Shown here one piece after another: positions 22,920 through 33,960 of a DNA stretch of 64,000 bases. Under the pieces are notes generated by a model. It made no database searches, was not told the DNA's origin, and worked only from the letters and a program-made list of their open reading frames with translations. Both the position numbers and the translations under genes were made by a program. The stretch covers positions 68,183,465 through 68,247,464 of the forward strand of contig NC_081552.1 in assembly GCF_963082655.1 (NCBI RefSeq), written 5' to 3'. The DNA comes from Stomoxys calcitrans (Eukaryota; Arthropoda; Insecta; Diptera; Muscidae). Each line of letters starts with the position of its first letter. The stretch's first letter is position 1.

Positions 22920-23960
22920 ATCCTTTAGCAATTGCTGCAACCATATTCTCTCTTGTGTTGCTCCTGCAAGTGACGCCAACTCAGCCTCAGTTTATGAAAG
23001 TGATACGATATTTTGTTATCGGCTGGCATAGGTGATGGTAGCGTGACCAAGGTTGAACAAATACCCACTAGTTGAATTGCCGTCTTTGTTATCGCCGGCC
23101 CAATCAGCATCTGCATAACCTGTCAACTTTTCGTCTTTTGTGCCAATACAAAGCTTTTCAGATCGAGTTCCTTTCAGATATTTGAGCACTCGTTTCAATT
23201 AATTTGAATCCCTTTTGCTTGGTTTGCTTACTTTGCGCGATAAAATAGAAACGGCAGCAGAAATATCTGCCCTGGAATTACCAGCCAAGAAGAGTAGTGA
23301 ACCAATAGCCATGCGATACTTGTTGTCGCTTTCCAATAAATCCTCATCTTTTGTATCATGAAATAGCCTGTATATAGCGGAATAAGTGAAGTGAATAAGT
23401 GTTTTGCTTTATCAAGGGCATACTGGCTTATAATTTTATCAATATAACTAGTTTGTGATATATAAAATAATGCATTGTCGTCCCTTGATACCTCCATCCC
23501 TAGATACAATTTAAGTTATCCCATGTTTGTTACTTCGAATTTTGACGACATATAAGATATAACTTCTTGTAAAGTATCATCGCAGTTGGTCGCTACAAGT
23601 ATATCATCTACGTACACTACGTATACGTAATTTCCAGACACTTCCTTTACGTACAAACAATTATCCGCTTTTCACCTTCAGAATCCGAAATTTGTGAGTA
23701 CATCAATAATTCTCTGATTCCAGCATCTAGCGGATTGTTTGAGCCCGTAAACACTTCGGTTTAAATTAAACCAAACCGGGTTCTCTTTTCCTTTCTCGAT
23801 AAAATCTTTTGGCTGTTTAAAAATTTATCTGACAATATTCCCATTTAAAAACGTCGTTATAAAATCAATGGTATGAACTTTAAACTTTTAAGTATTCGAA
23901 AAGTTGTGTGTTTTACAACTGGAGCAAAAATATTGTCGTAATCTTCAGCATATTTCTGTG
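22920..23960 (-). pseudogene. Copia RT and RNase H remnant
   Basis: Reverse transcriptase signatures readable in broken frames: KARHVARGFSQKYAEDYDN near 23970, the catalytic VYVVYVDDILVATNC at 23586-23630, and YLGMEVSRDDNALFYISQTS at about 23450-23510. RNase H follows: MKRVLKYLKGT, then LTGYADADWAGDNKDGNSTS at 23060-23125, and a final TEAELASLAGATQERIWLQQ. The YVDD box is intact, but stops and shifts separate the blocks, so no functional enzyme is made. Confidence 0.88.
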
Positions 23961-24473
23961 AAAATCCTCTTGCTACATGTCGGGCTTTATACCGACTTCT
24001 TCCATCTGCCAAAGTTTTTATTTTAAAGATCCATTTACAACTTTCAGCTTTTCTGTCTTTGGCAATTCCACAAAATCACAGGTGTTATTGTTGTATAAGA
24101 CTGGATTTCATCTTTCATCGCAAGGGTCCACTTATTTTCTCTGGATGTTTCATAACTTCTTCGTACAATTGAGGTTCTGTCTTCATTGTTGTCATATTTG
24201 CTTCATATCGCTTGGGCTTCTTATATTTGGTTGACCTTTGTGAAACCATTTTTGGGATAACTGCGTCTTCTCCTTCATCTTCTTCGGAATCAAATGAGTC
24301 GCTTGCGGTTTCGAGAAGTTTATCTCCTGACCCAATTTCGATGGTATCTGGTAATTCATTTATAACTTCTTCGTTGTCATTTCATGATTGTCCGATTTCA
24401 CAATTATATTTGAATATAGTTTCCGTAAATTCAACTTTCGACTTATTTTCCTCTAGAAAACTAACATCTCTAC

Positions 24474-25471
24474 TTATGGTAATGGTGTTATCATTGGGGT
24501 CCAGCAGACGATACCCTTTTGTTTCATCATGTATTTTCTGGCAACAGCATCCAGCTTTTGTCGCTTCTTCTTTGTGACGTGACCATATGCAATAGAACCG
24601 AAAATTTTAATATGTTTCATGCTTGTCGATTTCGAATGCCGTTCTTCATACGCTGTCACTTTAGTTGCAGATGTTGGTAGCCGATTTTGTAAGTAATTTG
24701 CGGTGTTCACTACCTCTGCCCAGAATTTCAAATCCATATCCGCATCAAAGAGTATGCATCGCGCCATTTCTATTAGGGTCCTGTGTTTCCTTTCAGCTAC
24801 ACCATTCTGTTCTGGTTTATGTGGAGCTATTTAGAAATGATTTAATCTCAAATGTTACAAAATTCTCCACCCCTGTCTGTCCGCAAGGTTTTCATACGCA
24901 TACCAAATTTTGTTTCGGTGTATGCCACAAATTCTTTGATTTTATTGAATGCTTCGTTTTTGTTTTTCAAAAAATAAATACTACATTATCTGCTCTTGTC
25001 ATCAATTAGAGTCAGAACGAAGCGATTACCATTTGGAATACAATTTTGTATGGGACCACACAAGCCACTGTGTATTGAGTCGAGTGTGCTTTTTGCGCGA
25101 TTTTTCGCAATCTTCGGAAAGGGTTTCCGGGTCATCTTCCTTTTTAAACACTCCTCACACTGACTTTCACAATTGCGTCTCTCCAACTGTATCCCATTTA
25201 TTAGTGACTAATTCATACCAGATTTTATTGCATCCATACCACGGTGTACAAACCGACGATACCAGGTATGAATACACGACATCATCATAGCCATATGTTT
25301 CTCATCCATAACAAATAGATTGCCGTTTAATGTAGCACTAGCATACAACTCACCTTTCAGAGTTATCAAACACTTCTGGCCTTCGAATTTCACTGTGAAG
25401 CCTTGTATTGTCAACTTTGGGACTGATAACATGCTTCCCTCCAATTTCAGCATGATAAGATCGTTTTTCAT
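24474..25471 (-). pseudogene. Copia protease/integrase remnant
   Basis: The GAG-pre-integrase region (WYRRFVHRGMDAIKSGMN) is followed by the zinc-binding and N-terminal integrase part (CEECLKRKMTRKPFPK, STLDSIHSGLCGPI, FVLTLIDDKSR). A broken core follows, and then the C-terminal block FWAEVVNTANYLQNRLPTSA and IKIFGSIAYGHV. The usual WHRRLGH appears as WYRRFVH, which would weaken the HHCC finger. Confidence 0.85.
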
Positions 25472-25559
25472 TTTGATTTCCTTATGTAAACCATAAAATA
25501 TTCCTTCGCCTACACCATTGGACTTCTAAATCGTACCATCAGCTAGATACACATCACTA

Positions 25560-26394
25560 CCACAATTTTTATCAAGCTTAGTGAAAAACTCTCGCTACAC
25601 GTCATGTGGCAAGTTGAAACGGAATCTATGAACCATCTGTTCTCATTTCGAGATGAAGCGGCAACAAAATACGCATTTGTGTCCGCTTTTGACGAATATA
25701 TTTTGCATTTTCTCTCTGCTTATTTTGGCGTTGGTTGCATTTTTTTTAATGTGTCCGCTCTTATTACACTGATAGAATTTTGGGTTATAACCTGGTTTCT
25801 AGCTTCTGGTTTTCAACACAGCTTCTTGTCCGACAAATGCCCCATTTCTTCGTTTTGCCTCTTGCATTAATTTTTCTTTTACCATCTCCAATGTTAAATC
25901 ACTTTCCGGGCGAACTTCTAAGGCTGACACCAAAATATTATAATCTTCCTGCAAGCTTCCACGAAGAAAAGACACGACCTTATGATCAGGAAATTTTTCT
26001 TCGAGATCCTCCTATTTACCGACAATTTCCAAGAACTCTGAGATGTGACTCTCCAACGACTGGATTTCGTTCATACGCTTCGATGATAGGTGCCGGAGGA
26101 GACTAACACGATTGCTCAAATTTGACTTTTCTTGTTGTGTCTTAGGGGCATCCCAATATGCTTTTGCAGTTGTAAGCTTTCTAATTTGAATGAATTTTGC
26201 GAATCTTCTAAAGATAAACCAATCACAGGACGAGCTTTACCATCTTTTATAATCCATGCTGCACCCGGCTTTTCAGGAATGGCGTCCGTAACGTGATTCC
26301 ACAATTCCCTTTCCAGGAGAACCATTTCAACATTAACTTTCCAGGAATGGTAATTATTGGTACTTAGCTTGGCTAATGTTAGCTTTAAATCCAT
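25560..26394 (-). pseudogene. Copia gag remnant
   Basis: Starts with MDLKLTLAKLSTNNYHSWKV, typical of the Copia capsid N-terminus. Further down, in shifted frames, come KVVSFLRGSLQEDYNILVSA and a nucleocapsid knuckle that reads FYQCNKSGHIKKNATN, where the first and last cysteines of CCHC have been replaced. The frame starting at 26394 stays open for 92 codons. Confidence 0.85.
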
Positions 26395-26454
26395 ATTGCT
26401 ACTTCCTTTTATATTATTCCATTGGTGATTATTGTTCTATTCCCGAAAGATTAT

Positions 26455-26475
26455 AGCGTAGGCCCATAATATATT
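26455..26475 (-). promoter_or_regulatory. Possible copia primer-binding site
   Basis: On the minus strand TATTATGGGCCTACGC lies about 70 bp upstream of the gag start. Drosophila copia primes from an internal part of initiator tRNA-Met through a GGTTATGGGCCC-type site; the shared core here is TTATGGGCC. If right, the lost 5' LTR ended at or just beyond 26478. Confidence 0.5.
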
Positions 26476-26480
26476 TTAAC

Positions 26481-26800
26481 AGGTCAGCTTATGCATGAAG
26501 ACGAAGATTGATTGGAATTGCTTTCAATTCAAAGGTTTGATTAGAATAAACAAGAAAATATTTCACAAACGAAAATTATGTATAGTATTTAAAAAATAAC
26601 TTCAGGGGGCTTACTATGGTAATAATATTAAAAGTAATAAATGAAAATAGCAAGGTGTTATTGTTAATACAAATTTAGTAGACCCTATCCCTTACCCCAA
26701 AAACACAACTCAAAATTAAAACGGACCAATGGAAGTAATATGGAATTCAAATGAAAGGTTTTGTGGGGTAGAATACTAAACATATATTAATGTCTCCGTG
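26481..26800. other. Possible LTR remnant, then a T-like fragment
   Basis: 26481-26690 is AT-rich and would be the place of the copia 5' LTR, but no second copy was found to prove it. 26690-26790 resembles one unit of family T (GGAATTCAAATGAAAGGTTT). Confidence 0.35.
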
Positions 26801-27095
26801 GAGGCCACCGTAGCGCAGAGGTTAGCATGACGCTGAACGTCTAGGTTCGAATCCTGGCAGGAACATCAAAAAATTTTTCAGCGGTGGTTATCACCTTCTG
26901 ATGTTGGCGACATTTGTGAGGTACTTTGGCATGTAAAAACTTCTCCCCAAAGAGGTGTCGCTAGTTCGGACTCAGCTACAAAAAGCAGGTCCCTTATTAA
27001 TGAGCTTAAAATTGAATCGGGCAGAACTCATTGATTTGAGGGAATTTTGCCCCAGTTCCTTAATGGAATGTTCATGGGCAAATTTGCATTTTGCA
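26801..27095 (+). mobile_element. tRNA-derived SINE, copy 2 (full head)
   Basis: The complete head GAGGCCACCGTAGCGCAGAG, A box, then B box GGTTCGAATCC (26844-26854), with a ~12-bp deletion between the boxes relative to copy 1. The body ends TTTGCATTTTGCAG. Its 3' half from 27006 is included in the tandem duplication that follows. Confidence 0.85.
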
Positions 27096-27920
27096 GGTCT
27101 CAGTCGGGCCCAAAAAACCACTTCAAACCTCCTCAAATGGACATGGAGACCGATCAGGACAATATGGAACTTAAATGAAACGTCATTGGAAGTGGAGTAT
27201 GAATCTGATATCAATTTTGACACCAAGTTCACAGAAAAAAACCCCAAATACTGATATGTAGGTCGACCGGGACAATATGGGACTTAAATGAAAGTTCTTT
27301 GAAAGTGGAGCACGAATATTACACTTGATTCCAGTGTCTGAGGTCCTCCAAAAATCTCCCAGGGGTAGAATGGACTTAAAGCACTTTGGGAGTAATAAAC
27401 GAATCTCATATCCGAATTTGGGGACAAGTATCTGGGGTTCGCCACAAAACCCCTATAATGAATTGATTAAAATAGATTAAATTAAATTAAAATTGAATCG
27501 GACAGCACTCATTGATCTGAGAGAAGTTTGTCCCAGTTCCTTAATGGAATGTTCATGGACAAATTTGCATTTTGCAGGTCTCAGTGAGCCGTCTCGCCCA
27601 AAAACCACTTCAAAATCCCCTCAAACGGACATGGAGAGCGATCGGGACAATATGGGACACAAATGAAACGTCATTGGAAGTGGAGTACGAATCTGATATC
27701 AATTTTAACACCAAGTTCACGGAAAAAAATCCCCAAAACTGGTATGTAGATCGACCGGGACAATATGGGACTTAAATGAATGTTCTTCGAATATCAGGAA
27801 CCAAATGTCTGAGGTCCTTCAAAAAACTCCCAGGGGTAGGATGGACTTAAAGGTCTTTGGGAGAAATGAACGAATCTAATATTCGAATTTGGGGACAAGT
27901 ATCTGGGCCTCGCCAACGGC
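27006..27920 (+). repeat. 481-bp tandem duplication (SINE 3' half plus family T)
   Basis: 27006-27444 and 27487-27920 are two copies of one segment, offset by 481 bp. Each starts TTAAAATTGAATCGG within the SINE body, continues through TGGAATGTTCATGG and GCATTTTGCAGGTCTCAGT, then several T units (GGACATGGAGA, CGTCATTGGAAGTGGAGTA, CAGGGGTAG), and ends GGGGACAAGTATCTGGG. The copies are joined by a TTAAATTAAATTAAAATT run. Open frames in both copies are shadows of the repeat. Confidence 0.85.
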
Positions 27921-28690
27921 ACAATGTCGGGCTCAAATTAAATAACTTGAACAACTCATACGATAAATAAATAAAACAATGTCGATCCAAGACATAACAT
28001 TTGAAGAAACATAAAATTTTAGAAATAAACGAAGCACACCGGAAAAACCGGTTAAATTATATTTACTTCTAAGTGCCCATATATGTGAGTGAAGAAGTGT
28101 GGAAGCGTTTATATTGTGTGTACATTTCGAAATACATATTTCGCAATACACTCCTCTAGATGGGTCATTTTCATTATTATTAGACCATAATTTATATCTA
28201 ATTGAAAATTCCAGCACACTGATGTTTGCTTAACCAAAGTTAATACGAAAATGAGTATCAGTTTCAGTGCAAACACTAGTACACATACCACACAATATAC
28301 GCACACACATACTCGTTAAATGTTTCAGTCTTTCGCTTGTCCTCATCCTTTACTTTCTATAAAATTTATGACCTTTTCACCATGACTCGTATAAGGAGTC
28401 GTGTTTGTTTTAAGAATGAAATTCATGGTTGACCACATAGGGTCATGGCAAAGGGTAAACATTCAACTCAAACATTTCCTTCACTCGTAAATTCTGTGTC
28501 TTCCTGATGGGGGCTTATTAATTTGATTTGTTAAATGCCAACGAAACAGTGGTAGGTGGTGACAAGTGTCAACGATGCCCGTCCAGGAATAATGATATGG
28601 TATAGAAAGGATAAAGATAAAATAGTACTTGTGAAGGGCAAGAGATTTTAGATTTTATTGCATCAAATGAAAAAAAGAAATCCGATATTC
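27921..28690. other. No gene recognised
   Basis: AT-rich, with a CACACA-type stretch near 28280-28310. Frames here are low in complexity. Confidence 0.35.
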
Positions 28691-28699
28691 GTTTTACAA

Positions 28700-29500
28700 G
28701 TCAAATTCCTTAAAATAGGCCTAATCTCAATGTGAATAGAATTAACGAAAGACTAGACTTTTTGAGCATTGAGGGAAACAATCTTGATGGTATCAACAGG
28801 CTACATCATAAATTGGCTGCTTGGCATTTTAACTGTCAGAGGGGCTGGCACATACTATACAGTAAAACATATGACGAGCAACTCAAGGCAACAAGGGTTA
28901 CCCTGTGTTACAAGTGGAATAGGGAAAATTTTACTGTGTCTCCAAAACTTCCTTCCAAGAGTTAATAGCCATATTCTGCCATAAAAGTATGCCCTGATGT
29001 CAAGATGTTAGGATTATATTCAAGCGAACTCTGGGTGATACCTGGTTGATCCAGCGGGTAATGGGCAACTTTGCCAAAAACTTGACGCTAAAAATGAGGA
29101 GAAATCACGTATTTCTAAAAAGTCCACGTTTGACCTATCCGTATGTAGCTAGTCAAACTAAAGGTCCCATCCCAGCCCCCGTCCGTCGTCCGCCATACAC
29201 GTCCTAAAATATCTTGAAAAGCTGACTAGGGATCTACCTGGTCAATATAGCGATCTACACAAGCGTCTTCTAGAGATACATAACGAAGAGTTATGCATTG
29301 GACTCAGCCAGGAGAGTTTTCCTATACGCATGATGGAGAATATGACTTTGCCAGATGAGGATCTGGAAACCATTATAATTTCAGTTTACTCTTCCGTAAA
29401 GCCGGTACAAACAAATCATGCGAATCGCGATCCCTCTCCATCTACTAAGAGGCATTATGCAAATGCAATGTAAATTTGCCCAAGTACATTCCATTCCGCC
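28700..29500 (+). pseudogene. Coding-like remnant, family not recognised
   Basis: The base composition is less AT-rich than its flanks, and two frames read like protein: INERLDFLSIEGNNLDGINR with LAAWHFNCQRGWHILYSK (28735-28960), and, after stops and shifts, LKYLEKLTRDLPGQYSDLHK, RLLEIHNEELCIGLSQESF and DEDLETIIISVYSSVKPV (29210-29420). No motif lets me name the family. Its position beside LINE pieces makes a transposon origin (ORF1 or ORF2 linker) the simplest guess; a degenerate host pseudogene is possible. Confidence 0.35.
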
Positions 29501-29544
29501 TGTATAAGACCTGTCGTCCAATGAAAAGATGGGAGACACCGTTC

Positions 29545-29935
29545 TCACAAGATTTTTTGTCTGCTAAAAGTGGAAAAGCAGACCTTACTGCTGTTTGTTT
29601 TAGCAAACATTTCTTACTGCTAATAAAATCTGCTGTTTTGAGTACATAAGTCTGCTAAAAAAACAAAATTGTATGCTAATGTTTATGGTTGCCTGTTACT
29701 TGTTTTGATTACTTCAGGCTTTTGAATTTTTTACAAATTTTGTTGAAAGAGATGGTTTTAATTTTTGGAATATTACTGTCAAAAAGCTACCTGATCCATC
29801 CATTGGTATACATTTCAAAATGTGTCATTTTCAGCAAACAATAGACTTTTCACCAGTAAACCTGCTGCTCTAAAATTGCGGTACTACTGCTGTAATAGCA
29901 ATAACATTGATTGCTATTTTCAGCAAACTTTTTTC
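29545..29935 (+). mobile_element. Dispersed repeat D1, copy 2
   Basis: 29545-29765 is the reverse complement of 10609-10831. This copy runs on to about 29935 with more CAGCAAAC/GCTGCT-type motifs. It opens with a hairpin GTCTGCT...AGCAGAC (29559-29583) and ends in TTTTCAGCAAAC. No coding capacity. Confidence 0.65.
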
Positions 29936-30340
29936 TATTAGTGATCTTGACATGTCAAGTGATTGTGAAGAAAGCGAAAACCGTCTCTCAACTGGCTCAC
30001 TACTACCTACAATCGTTTATTGGCCAAAACTCACACAAAATGAAAACAGACTTATCCGATCCAACTGGAGAGCGATTCTTCGACACAAGAAAACTCTGAC
30101 GTGGAGAAGAAAACGAGAGTCGGTAGTCCACTCCCACGCTGTGGACGATTAAAGGCCGCTAATTCTTCGCATGTGATGGAGTTAAAGATGGAGCATGTGA
30201 TAGAGTTCGATGAAATCGAGGAATACGTCGCCTGGCTCAGGATCTGCCAAGATGTCATACGTCTCCTTGAGATGGGATTTAGGAGCTGGGTATCGCTGGA
30301 CTAAGTGTCGACTGAAAATCATTAGTTTATCATGAGTTTC
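29936..30340 (+). pseudogene. Coding-like remnant, family not recognised
   Basis: A 67-codon frame at 30101-30304 reads KTRVGSPLPRCGRLKAANSS then MELKMEHVIEFDEIEEYVAW. An upstream frame reads SQLAHYYLQSFIGQNSHK. Composition suggests former coding. It lies between repeat D1 and a SINE; LINE ORF1 is a guess. Confidence 0.3.
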
Positions 30341-30385
30341 AATCTGAAAGCGAGAAAACCCTGTCACTCCTGCCCAAGGACTATA

Positions 30386-30686
30386 AATTTGCATACACAT
30401 TCCATTAAGAAACAGGGGAAAACTTCTTGTATATCAATGAGTGCTGTTCGATTCAAGTTTAAGCTTAATGAAAAGGGATCTCTTTTTTATAGCCTAGTCG
30501 AACGGCGTGCCTCAGTGCGACACCTCTTTGAAAAGAACTTTGTGCATGACAAAGTACCTCACAAATGGCGCCACTATTAGGAGGCAATAACCGCCGATGA
30601 AAATTGTTTCGCATGTTCTCGCCAGGATGCGAAACCATTCAGCGTCTCAGATGGACATGGTAACCTCTACGCTACGGTAGCCTCCA
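30386..30686 (-). mobile_element. tRNA-derived SINE, copy 3
   Basis: Full length in reverse: the body landmarks appear in order (AAATTTGCAT, TCCATTAAG, TATAGCCTAG, GCGACACCTCTTTG, GTACCTCACAAATG). The head is GGAGGCTACCGTAGCGTAGAGG on the minus strand. The B box is mutated (GGTTTCGCATCC), so this copy is old. Confidence 0.8.
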
Positions 30687-30859
30687 AGGACTACAAGCCA
30701 AATAATTTTGCATACTTTGTCGTAAAGTCCTTGGACAGTCTACTTCACGTTTTTTTTATAAACCTTTTCGAGCCTTCATTGGTATGCTGCTATCACTAAG
30801 GGTCGGCCGGTTCACATTGTCTTTTATGATGTGTATGATTGTTTATGGTTGTGTTCATC

Positions 30860-31880
30860 GAAGGTAAATTTGTGATAGGTGACTATACTTTGGCGGACTT
30901 CTCAGTCATAGAAAAGGCTTTTAATAACTTGAAGCTGGAGTAGTCACATGACTCTTTCATGGGCATGAGGACCCCATCTCTCCTGGAGTGGGTGGTACAA
31001 TGGTTAAAGGCACAATTACCAACGCATCACTAACCTGCAGTGTGAAAGCAACGATAAAAATATTCCCTTTGAGAGCGGATAGAGATAACTCTTCCAAATT
31101 TGAAATAGTTAACCCTGAGGTGTTTTCGAGAACATGGGCAAAATTTCAAGGCCCTTGGTGGTCCGAACGGCCATTGAAAAACGTTACTTAAGTACATTAA
31201 CATTTTCCTCCACAGCAAATTTACTCTATTTACTAGGATTCTCAGGTCCTTTCCTTTCTCATGGCGGTTGTCCACTTTCTTAGAAGGCATTAAAAAGGCT
31301 GAGTGAATGGCCGGGGCCAATATGATTGACATGAGCTCCTAAAGACTGAGCTGCTGCCGTTCACCAGCAAAAGAAATCTGGGAGTTTTTAGAAGGCCTGT
31401 CCGAGATAGGGTAAAGTTGCCGCATTATCCGAATGTGTCGTTCCTGGCATGATTCTTGACACAAACTGAACTGTAGAAGGAAGATGGAGAAAAAAGACAG
31501 AAACCGACTCGCAAATCGATGTGCTTTTTACGGCTGTCGGCCGAACGACATTATTAGCCTCACGCTCTGGGCAGCTGTTCCCTCCGCGGGCGTTATTGCT
31601 GATATTTGCAGATGACAGGTTTGCTGATATTTCCACACAGAAATGTCAGAGTGGTGATTCCTGGAACAAACAGGAGTGTCCCGAGGCGCGATTTTGTATT
31701 AAGGCACTATTTTCTTGTTGATCTGCTGTACACCATTTTCCCGGAAAGGGATCTCTGGTCTGATGGAACTCCGCGTTTCCCCGGACCTTCTGTATACACA
31801 GATAGGTTTGATTTGAATAGGAGCTGAGGTGGAGGAAAAATTAAATTGGAGTGCTGACTAGTCATTGCAATGTAAGACCT
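30860..31880 (+). pseudogene. LINE C: RT and start of RNase H, decayed
   Basis: Reading through frameshifts gives YTLADFSVIEKAFNNLKLE at 30880-30940. This resembles RT motif A of RNase H-type LINEs, with the catalytic aspartate region altered (usual form LDIEGAFNN). Then SLLEWVVQWLKAQ, KTELLPFTSK at 31350 and LPHYPNVSFL at 31410. KKDRNRLANRCAFYGCR sits where other such LINEs carry the segment after the RT core. WSDGTPRFPGPSVYTDRFDL at 31765-31815 corresponds to the FYTDGSKL start of RNase H, with TDGS changed to TDRF. It is non-functional. Confidence 0.55.
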
Positions 31881-32149
31881 TTGAGATCGCATTGGGGGGT
31901 GATGAAAACATGCTAGAAGCCTATTGTGTCCTTCCCTGCAATTGCAAGGAGAAAAGACAGGTCTGAGATGAACAAACCTAAGCCCTGTCGTTTTTTTTTT
32001 GGACTGCTGCAGAAGCCTAAAAGACTGACTTATCTTTCTCCAATCCATCTTGAAGCCATCCGTAAAGATTGAGGTCTCATACTCAGAGTATCAGCCTTTA
32101 AGTCTTGCTTGCACTGAATGAGTGGGGTCTACCAAAGTTCACCTCTTCA

Positions 32150-32682
32150 AGAAGGCAAATCAGCCTAAGAAAAACCCTGGATGACCGAGGAGTTTCGCAA
32201 CATTGAAAAAGAAATCCACAGTTTTTATAACAGAGAACGGCATTTTTCAGGGATATGCATTACATAAGGCTCAAAGGAAGGAAAAATCGGTGGAGAGTTC
32301 CATGCACGAGGTTGTGCATAAAATAGAACAATCTTTCAATGACAAGACTTACATTGACATCGAGGAGGCTTTTAACAATGTGCGGTCCGACACATTGACC
32401 TAATGCTTTGATCAGTACCGGGTTGACCGGGTCCTTAGCTAAGAAACATGTGGATAAATTGTGGGTCCCATGACATAAATATAAGGGAAAGAAAGTAGGA
32501 GGGCACCCAACAGGGGGAATTTTATCGCCACTCCTATGGGAGACCACTAAAAGTAACCCATTACGGACGCTGACTGAGGAGGAGACGATGATACAATACT
32601 TCTAAGGGGTATGGATTCAAATCGGCTATGCAGAAATGCCGAAAGGATCTGGGAGATGGCATACGACTGGGCGGGACCTAGG
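32150..32682 (+). pseudogene. LINE A: RT fragment before an insertion
   Basis: SVESSMHEVVHKIEQSFNDK and TYIDIEEAFNNVRSDTLT (RT motif A) at 32290-32402, then GEESRRAPNRGNFIATPMGD (RT motif B region) and RLCRNAERIWEMAYDWAGPR up to 32680, with stops between. The upstream part is reduced to scraps. Family A recurs at 33097, 35205, 35776, 39485, 57106 and 60196. Confidence 0.75.
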
Positions 32683-33096
32683 TAGAGCAGGCAAAATGTC
32701 GATGGCACTATCGATACTTTCGATATTTAATTTCTTGGCCAAATATCGACTGATATTTTTCCGATGGATACTATAACAAAAGATAAATTTTTTGCAAAAA
32801 TAAGCAATCCGACACTGAATGCATCCTTTAATATACAATACATTGCGCCTATAAAGTGCTCAATTTTCATCCGATTAGACTAACATTTTGTGTAATGTTT
32901 CACTCATGACTTCCAACTTACTTTAATAACCTTGGTTTTATTTGGTCTATGCATTGATATTGCTTCTATACAAATCTATCTCCTGATTTTTATTTCTCAT
33001 TTTCGTTTAAAATATACGACGATTTACGATAGTATCGATATTAATTATTAAAACTATTGTAAATGTCGAATGTTGTGATTATCGATAGTTTGCTAA
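32683..33096. mobile_element. 414-bp insertion in LINE A
   Basis: The RT coding sequence stops at GCGGGACCTAGG and resumes at GGGGTCTTAATGTTAAC. The uninterrupted family A copy near 40060 reads straight across (GGGACCTAGGGGCCTTAA). The insert has TATCGATA-type motifs near both ends (ACTATCGATACTTTCGATA at 32708; ATTATCGATAGTTTGC near 33080) and, between 32840 and 33000, a diverged P1-like unit. Clear terminal repeats could not be defined. Confidence 0.6.
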
Positions 33097-33960
33097 GGGG
33101 TCTTAATGTTAACTCAGAGAAGACTGAGGTCTGCCTTTTCACGAGGAAGACAAAGGTGGGCCAATATGACGCACCACGTTTCCTCAATAGAACGATTTCG
33201 ATATCTGACAAGTGATCTTGCACAGGAAACTGAATAGGAAGTTTTACATTGAGGAGCGTATTGTGAATGCTCACAGATTGGCGGAACTCTGGTATTGTCA
33301 TCTGGAAAAACACGCTACACGAAGGGATCAAAGCTAAATGACAGGCTAGGCCTTGGTGTGTACATTGAGAATCCAGGGTCTGAGATCAGTTGTCGACTGC
33401 CTGACCATAATATGGTTCTGCATGCGGAGATCCGGGCGATCGCGGAATGCGTGAAGTGGTATGGTGTTCACGCGAGGACGTCCTTTGTGAACAACTTTAC
33501 CGGAAATAAACTGGCACTTAGGGCAATAACTGCCCGAACGGTAAGGGAACGAACAGTCTTGGAGTGTAAGAAGAAAATTAACGCCTTCTCTGAGGACGAC
33601 ACGATCCGCATGGTTTGGGTGATGGGCCATAGCGGAGGAAGGGGAAATTAAATAGCGCACGATTTGGCAGTGAAGGCCAGAGGACTGCCGTCAATAAACT
33701 TAGTTAACCCGAAGCCTGTATTACTGTGGAACAGCGAAACGATCGGTGGGACGATGAAAATCCTGTGTGGAGATCCGCATCGTCAGAAGACGAGGCTATT
33801 ACTAAAAGAAAATAAGAAGGTTGTCAGTATATCTCTCGGTATCATAACGGCGCACATAGGACTACGAGGCAACTGATGCAAAAAAGGTGCGGCAAGTGCT
33901 GGCATATGTAGGGCATGTGGGGAGGATGATTAGACATTGCACAGTGGCACAGAATCGGTT
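33097..33960 (+). pseudogene. LINE A: RT tail and RNase H
   Basis: After the insertion the RT tail continues (TEVCLFTRKTKVGQYDAPRF, LNRTISISDK), then a large deletion leads to RNase H (33295-33651). The first catalytic motif is TKGS instead of TDGS and the third is FTGNK instead of FTDSK. Two of the metal-binding aspartates are therefore lost, while AEIRAIAEC is kept. The spacer VKARGLPSINLVNPKP follows. It is a dead copy. Confidence 0.85.

Larger units (their letters stand above)
22880..26480 (-). mobile_element. Copia-type LTR retrotransposon, decayed
   Basis: Copia (Ty1) order on the minus strand: gag, protease, integrase, reverse transcriptase, RNase H. The integrase precedes the RT, which defines Copia against Gypsy. 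Many stops and frameshifts break the ~3.5-kb coding region. Just upstream of gag is a TTATGGGCC motif like the copia primer-binding site. I could not identify a matching pair of LTRs in 22670-22880 or 26480-26800, so the LTRs are lost or too diverged to see by eye. Confidence 0.9.

Noticed and set aside
24212..24577. Plus-strand frames of 85-121 codons between 23977 and 26106
   Set aside because: They are antisense shadows of the minus-strand copia gag-pol.
29038..29055. TACCTGGTTGATCC, identical to the usual start of eukaryotic 18S rRNA
   Set aside because: The match stops after 14 bases and the following sequence does not resemble 18S rRNA; a chance match.
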